DNA from: Eutreptiella sp. 'Long Island Sound 2002'
Lineage: Eukaryota; Euglenozoa; Euglenophyceae; Eutreptiales; Eutreptiaceae
Length of the DNA: 64,000 nt
Assembly: GCA_964036045.1 (NCBI GenBank)
Contig: OZ038384.1
Location: forward strand, 63,709,355 to 63,773,354
Direction of reading: 5' to 3'
Below are positions 62,407 to 64,000 of the stretch, piece by piece. The notes under the pieces were generated by a model, which did not search any database, was not told the origin of the DNA, and was given only the letters and a program-made list of their open reading frames with translations. How positions within the stretch are numbered: the stretch's first letter is position 1; the number at the start of each line of letters is the position of its first letter. The position numbers and the translations under genes were made by a program.

Positions 62407-64000
62407 TGTGACACCCCCCCTTCAGGAGACGGTCCTGGGTACCCGCTGCCATGCGTGGGCTTTATCGAGCCCCCCCCAGGGTTTGCTCCAAGGAGGGGGG
62501 TGAAGCGGTACCCAGAACCCCATGGCTAGGTTAGGGCATATAACCGGTCTCCGGTCCACTAACCCCATGTACGGAAGGGAAGACCGGTCTCCGGTCCACT
62601 AACCCCATGTACGGAAGGCGCCCGTTGACGCCCGGTGCGAGCCCGGCGGGAGCGTGTTCCGTGCCGTGAAGCCCCGCATCGGCAACCGATGCACCGCCAG
62701 CGGAGATTTATATATCAGAATATCAGGAATCAACAGGGTTTTATTTTCATATTGTTTCCGTCAATTTTTACGCTTCCGTTCTGATACTCACTGTTTTGAC
62801 AGCTGGCGGTTAGCTCGCGACTTTAGCGTAACCGCCAGTTTAACTGTTATTAATGGAAATTTTAACGCTATCCGTGACGAAGGCTCTAAAGTCTTCAGGA
62901 ATTGCATTGATGCATCCGCAATTTTCACATTCTACACTCGTAACCTTAATCCGAATTTTTCAGGATGTCGAAATCGGATTTTCGACTTCGACATCCCCGC
63001 ACTTGATTTTACTTCTTTCGAGTGGACCTACGTGCTTCCCTATGCACGAATCAACTTTCCTTTTATCTTGCCCTCCATTTGTCTTAGAGATATGGGCAAA
63101 ACAAAGTTGATTCGTGAGGCCACTTGTGAGGGTCATATCTCGTGCCGCTTGCGAGGAATGACAATAAGGAAACGTGGGATGTATTCACAATACTCCCGAC
63201 GTAATTTAGGAAGCTTTATATGCCTTGCGTTTCCACACGTGCGCGCTAGTGTAATGGATCATGGTCAAGAGGGTAGAGTTTGCGTTATAACTCTTTGGCA
63301 ATGATATTGCGTGCGTTAAGATAACTTTCGAGTGTAGCGCGCGAGTGTTGGTGTTGCATAGGAACTCTCCTTGAGTTCCTATGAGCGATTGACACAAAGT
63401 TATGCCCTTGGAGGGGCATGACATATCGTGGGGGGAGCTACCCTTTTGGGCAATATGTGGTATGTGCCATGTGTTGTGTTGCGTGCCCATTTGGCGGGTC
63501 CATCGCTTCAAGCCAAACCCGCCAATGGACGTCATATTGTGCAAGCCCCTTCTCTATACTCCCCACGATCAATTGCAAGCCTAACCTTCGTGGAGGAAAG
63601 CTTGTGTGGCGATCCCAAAACGATGCGTTGGGAGCAAGGTGTGTGTTTTGCAATTTTCCATATTTTCATGTGCCCACTTGGGAAGTAGCACTCGTAACCT
63701 TTCAAGGCGCCCCAAGTGGAGCACATATGTGGAATCGAAGGTCATTGGTGTCAAGTCATTGTGTTTAGAAGGATTAGTTGATTGCACGATCCAAGCCGAA
63801 GATATTATAATATAATTGTGCACCTTTCAATGCACTTTTGTGTGTCTTTGTACCAATTTTGCCGTTTTTGGCCCGTCATGATGTCAAGTGGCGACCGTGT
63901 ATCTCAACGTTGCGCTCAATTGACATCATGACCCAAGTATGTTCTGAGGGTACATACTTCGGTGCCCAACATATCTTGGACCCGGCGAATAACTCCTCTT
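62407..64000 (+). repeat. Element C 3' LTR (runs off the window)
   Basis: Begins TGTGACACCC after the polypurine tract and is followed by TACCCGCTGCCATGC, the paired 33-bp repeats (62546-62618), the TATA-like block (62704-62717) and the AT-rich body. It matches 38022-39530 closely. The hairpin lies at 63358-63382. The end is not in the window. Confidence 0.8.
63358..63382 (+). other. Conserved LTR hairpin (element C 3' copy)
   Basis: Perfect 10-bp stem (ATAGGAACTC / GAGTTCCTAT). The loop TCCTT differs from CCCTT in the 5' copy. Confidence 0.7.

Overview
The window looks like repeat-dense DNA from a large eukaryotic genome. I see no bacterial operons, tRNA or rRNA genes, and no intact host gene. 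Almost every coding segment belongs to a transposable element. The best organism guess is a protist or alga, dinoflagellate-like or green-algal-like: the reverse transcriptases carry an FVDD box in a sequence style I associate with those groups, one gag has a CCHC knuckle in a context I associate with dinoflagellate retroelements, and a captured fragment of a PPi-dependent phosphofructokinase is present. This is inference, since no species-diagnostic gene is visible.

Layout, left to right. (1) 1-6060, minus strand: Ty3/gypsy element A (protease, gag, AT-rich 5' LTR-like region), cut by the window start. (2) 6061-29350, minus strand: Ty3/gypsy element B with a chromodomain integrase, decayed by stops and frameshifts. 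Its last codons are split by an 8.2-kb, very GC-rich, LINE-like insertion (8693-16857) flanked by a 17-bp target duplication. (3) 29351-31090: the 3' end and LTR of a plus-strand element (D), lying head to head with B's 5' LTR. (4) 31091-35586, minus strand: an unrecognised transposase-like ORF abutting a gag with a CCHC zinc knuckle. (5) 36378-38021, plus strand: integrase tail and chromodomain remnant of another gypsy family (E). (6) 38022-64000, plus strand: Ty3/gypsy element C, the youngest-looking copy, with 5' LTR, leader, gag, protease, RT, RNase H, integrase, chromodomain, 3' UTR, polypurine tract and the start of the 3' LTR. Element C carries two nested insertions.

The first insertion in C is a 5,954-bp DNA transposon (47008-52961) with perfect 24-bp terminal inverted repeats, a 2-bp target duplication and clusters of a GTTGAAC motif. 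It has a multi-exon-like transposase gene and a second gene whose C-terminal part resembles a TET/JBP-type 2-oxoglutarate/Fe(II) dioxygenase. This transposase plus DNA-modifying-enzyme-like cargo is the most interesting system in the window. The second insertion (57159-60806) is flanked by an unusually long 634-bp direct duplication and contains an intron-less fragment of a PPi-dependent phosphofructokinase gene.

The C and B copies help read each other: where one is interrupted the other shows the uninterrupted sequence. That comparison fixes the transposon ends and separates private mutations from shared features. Shared features include an amber codon at the gag/protease boundary (A and C) and a +1 frame change between the integrase core and the chromodomain module (B and C). 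No promoters, CRISPR arrays or riboswitches can be asserted beyond LTR-internal signals.
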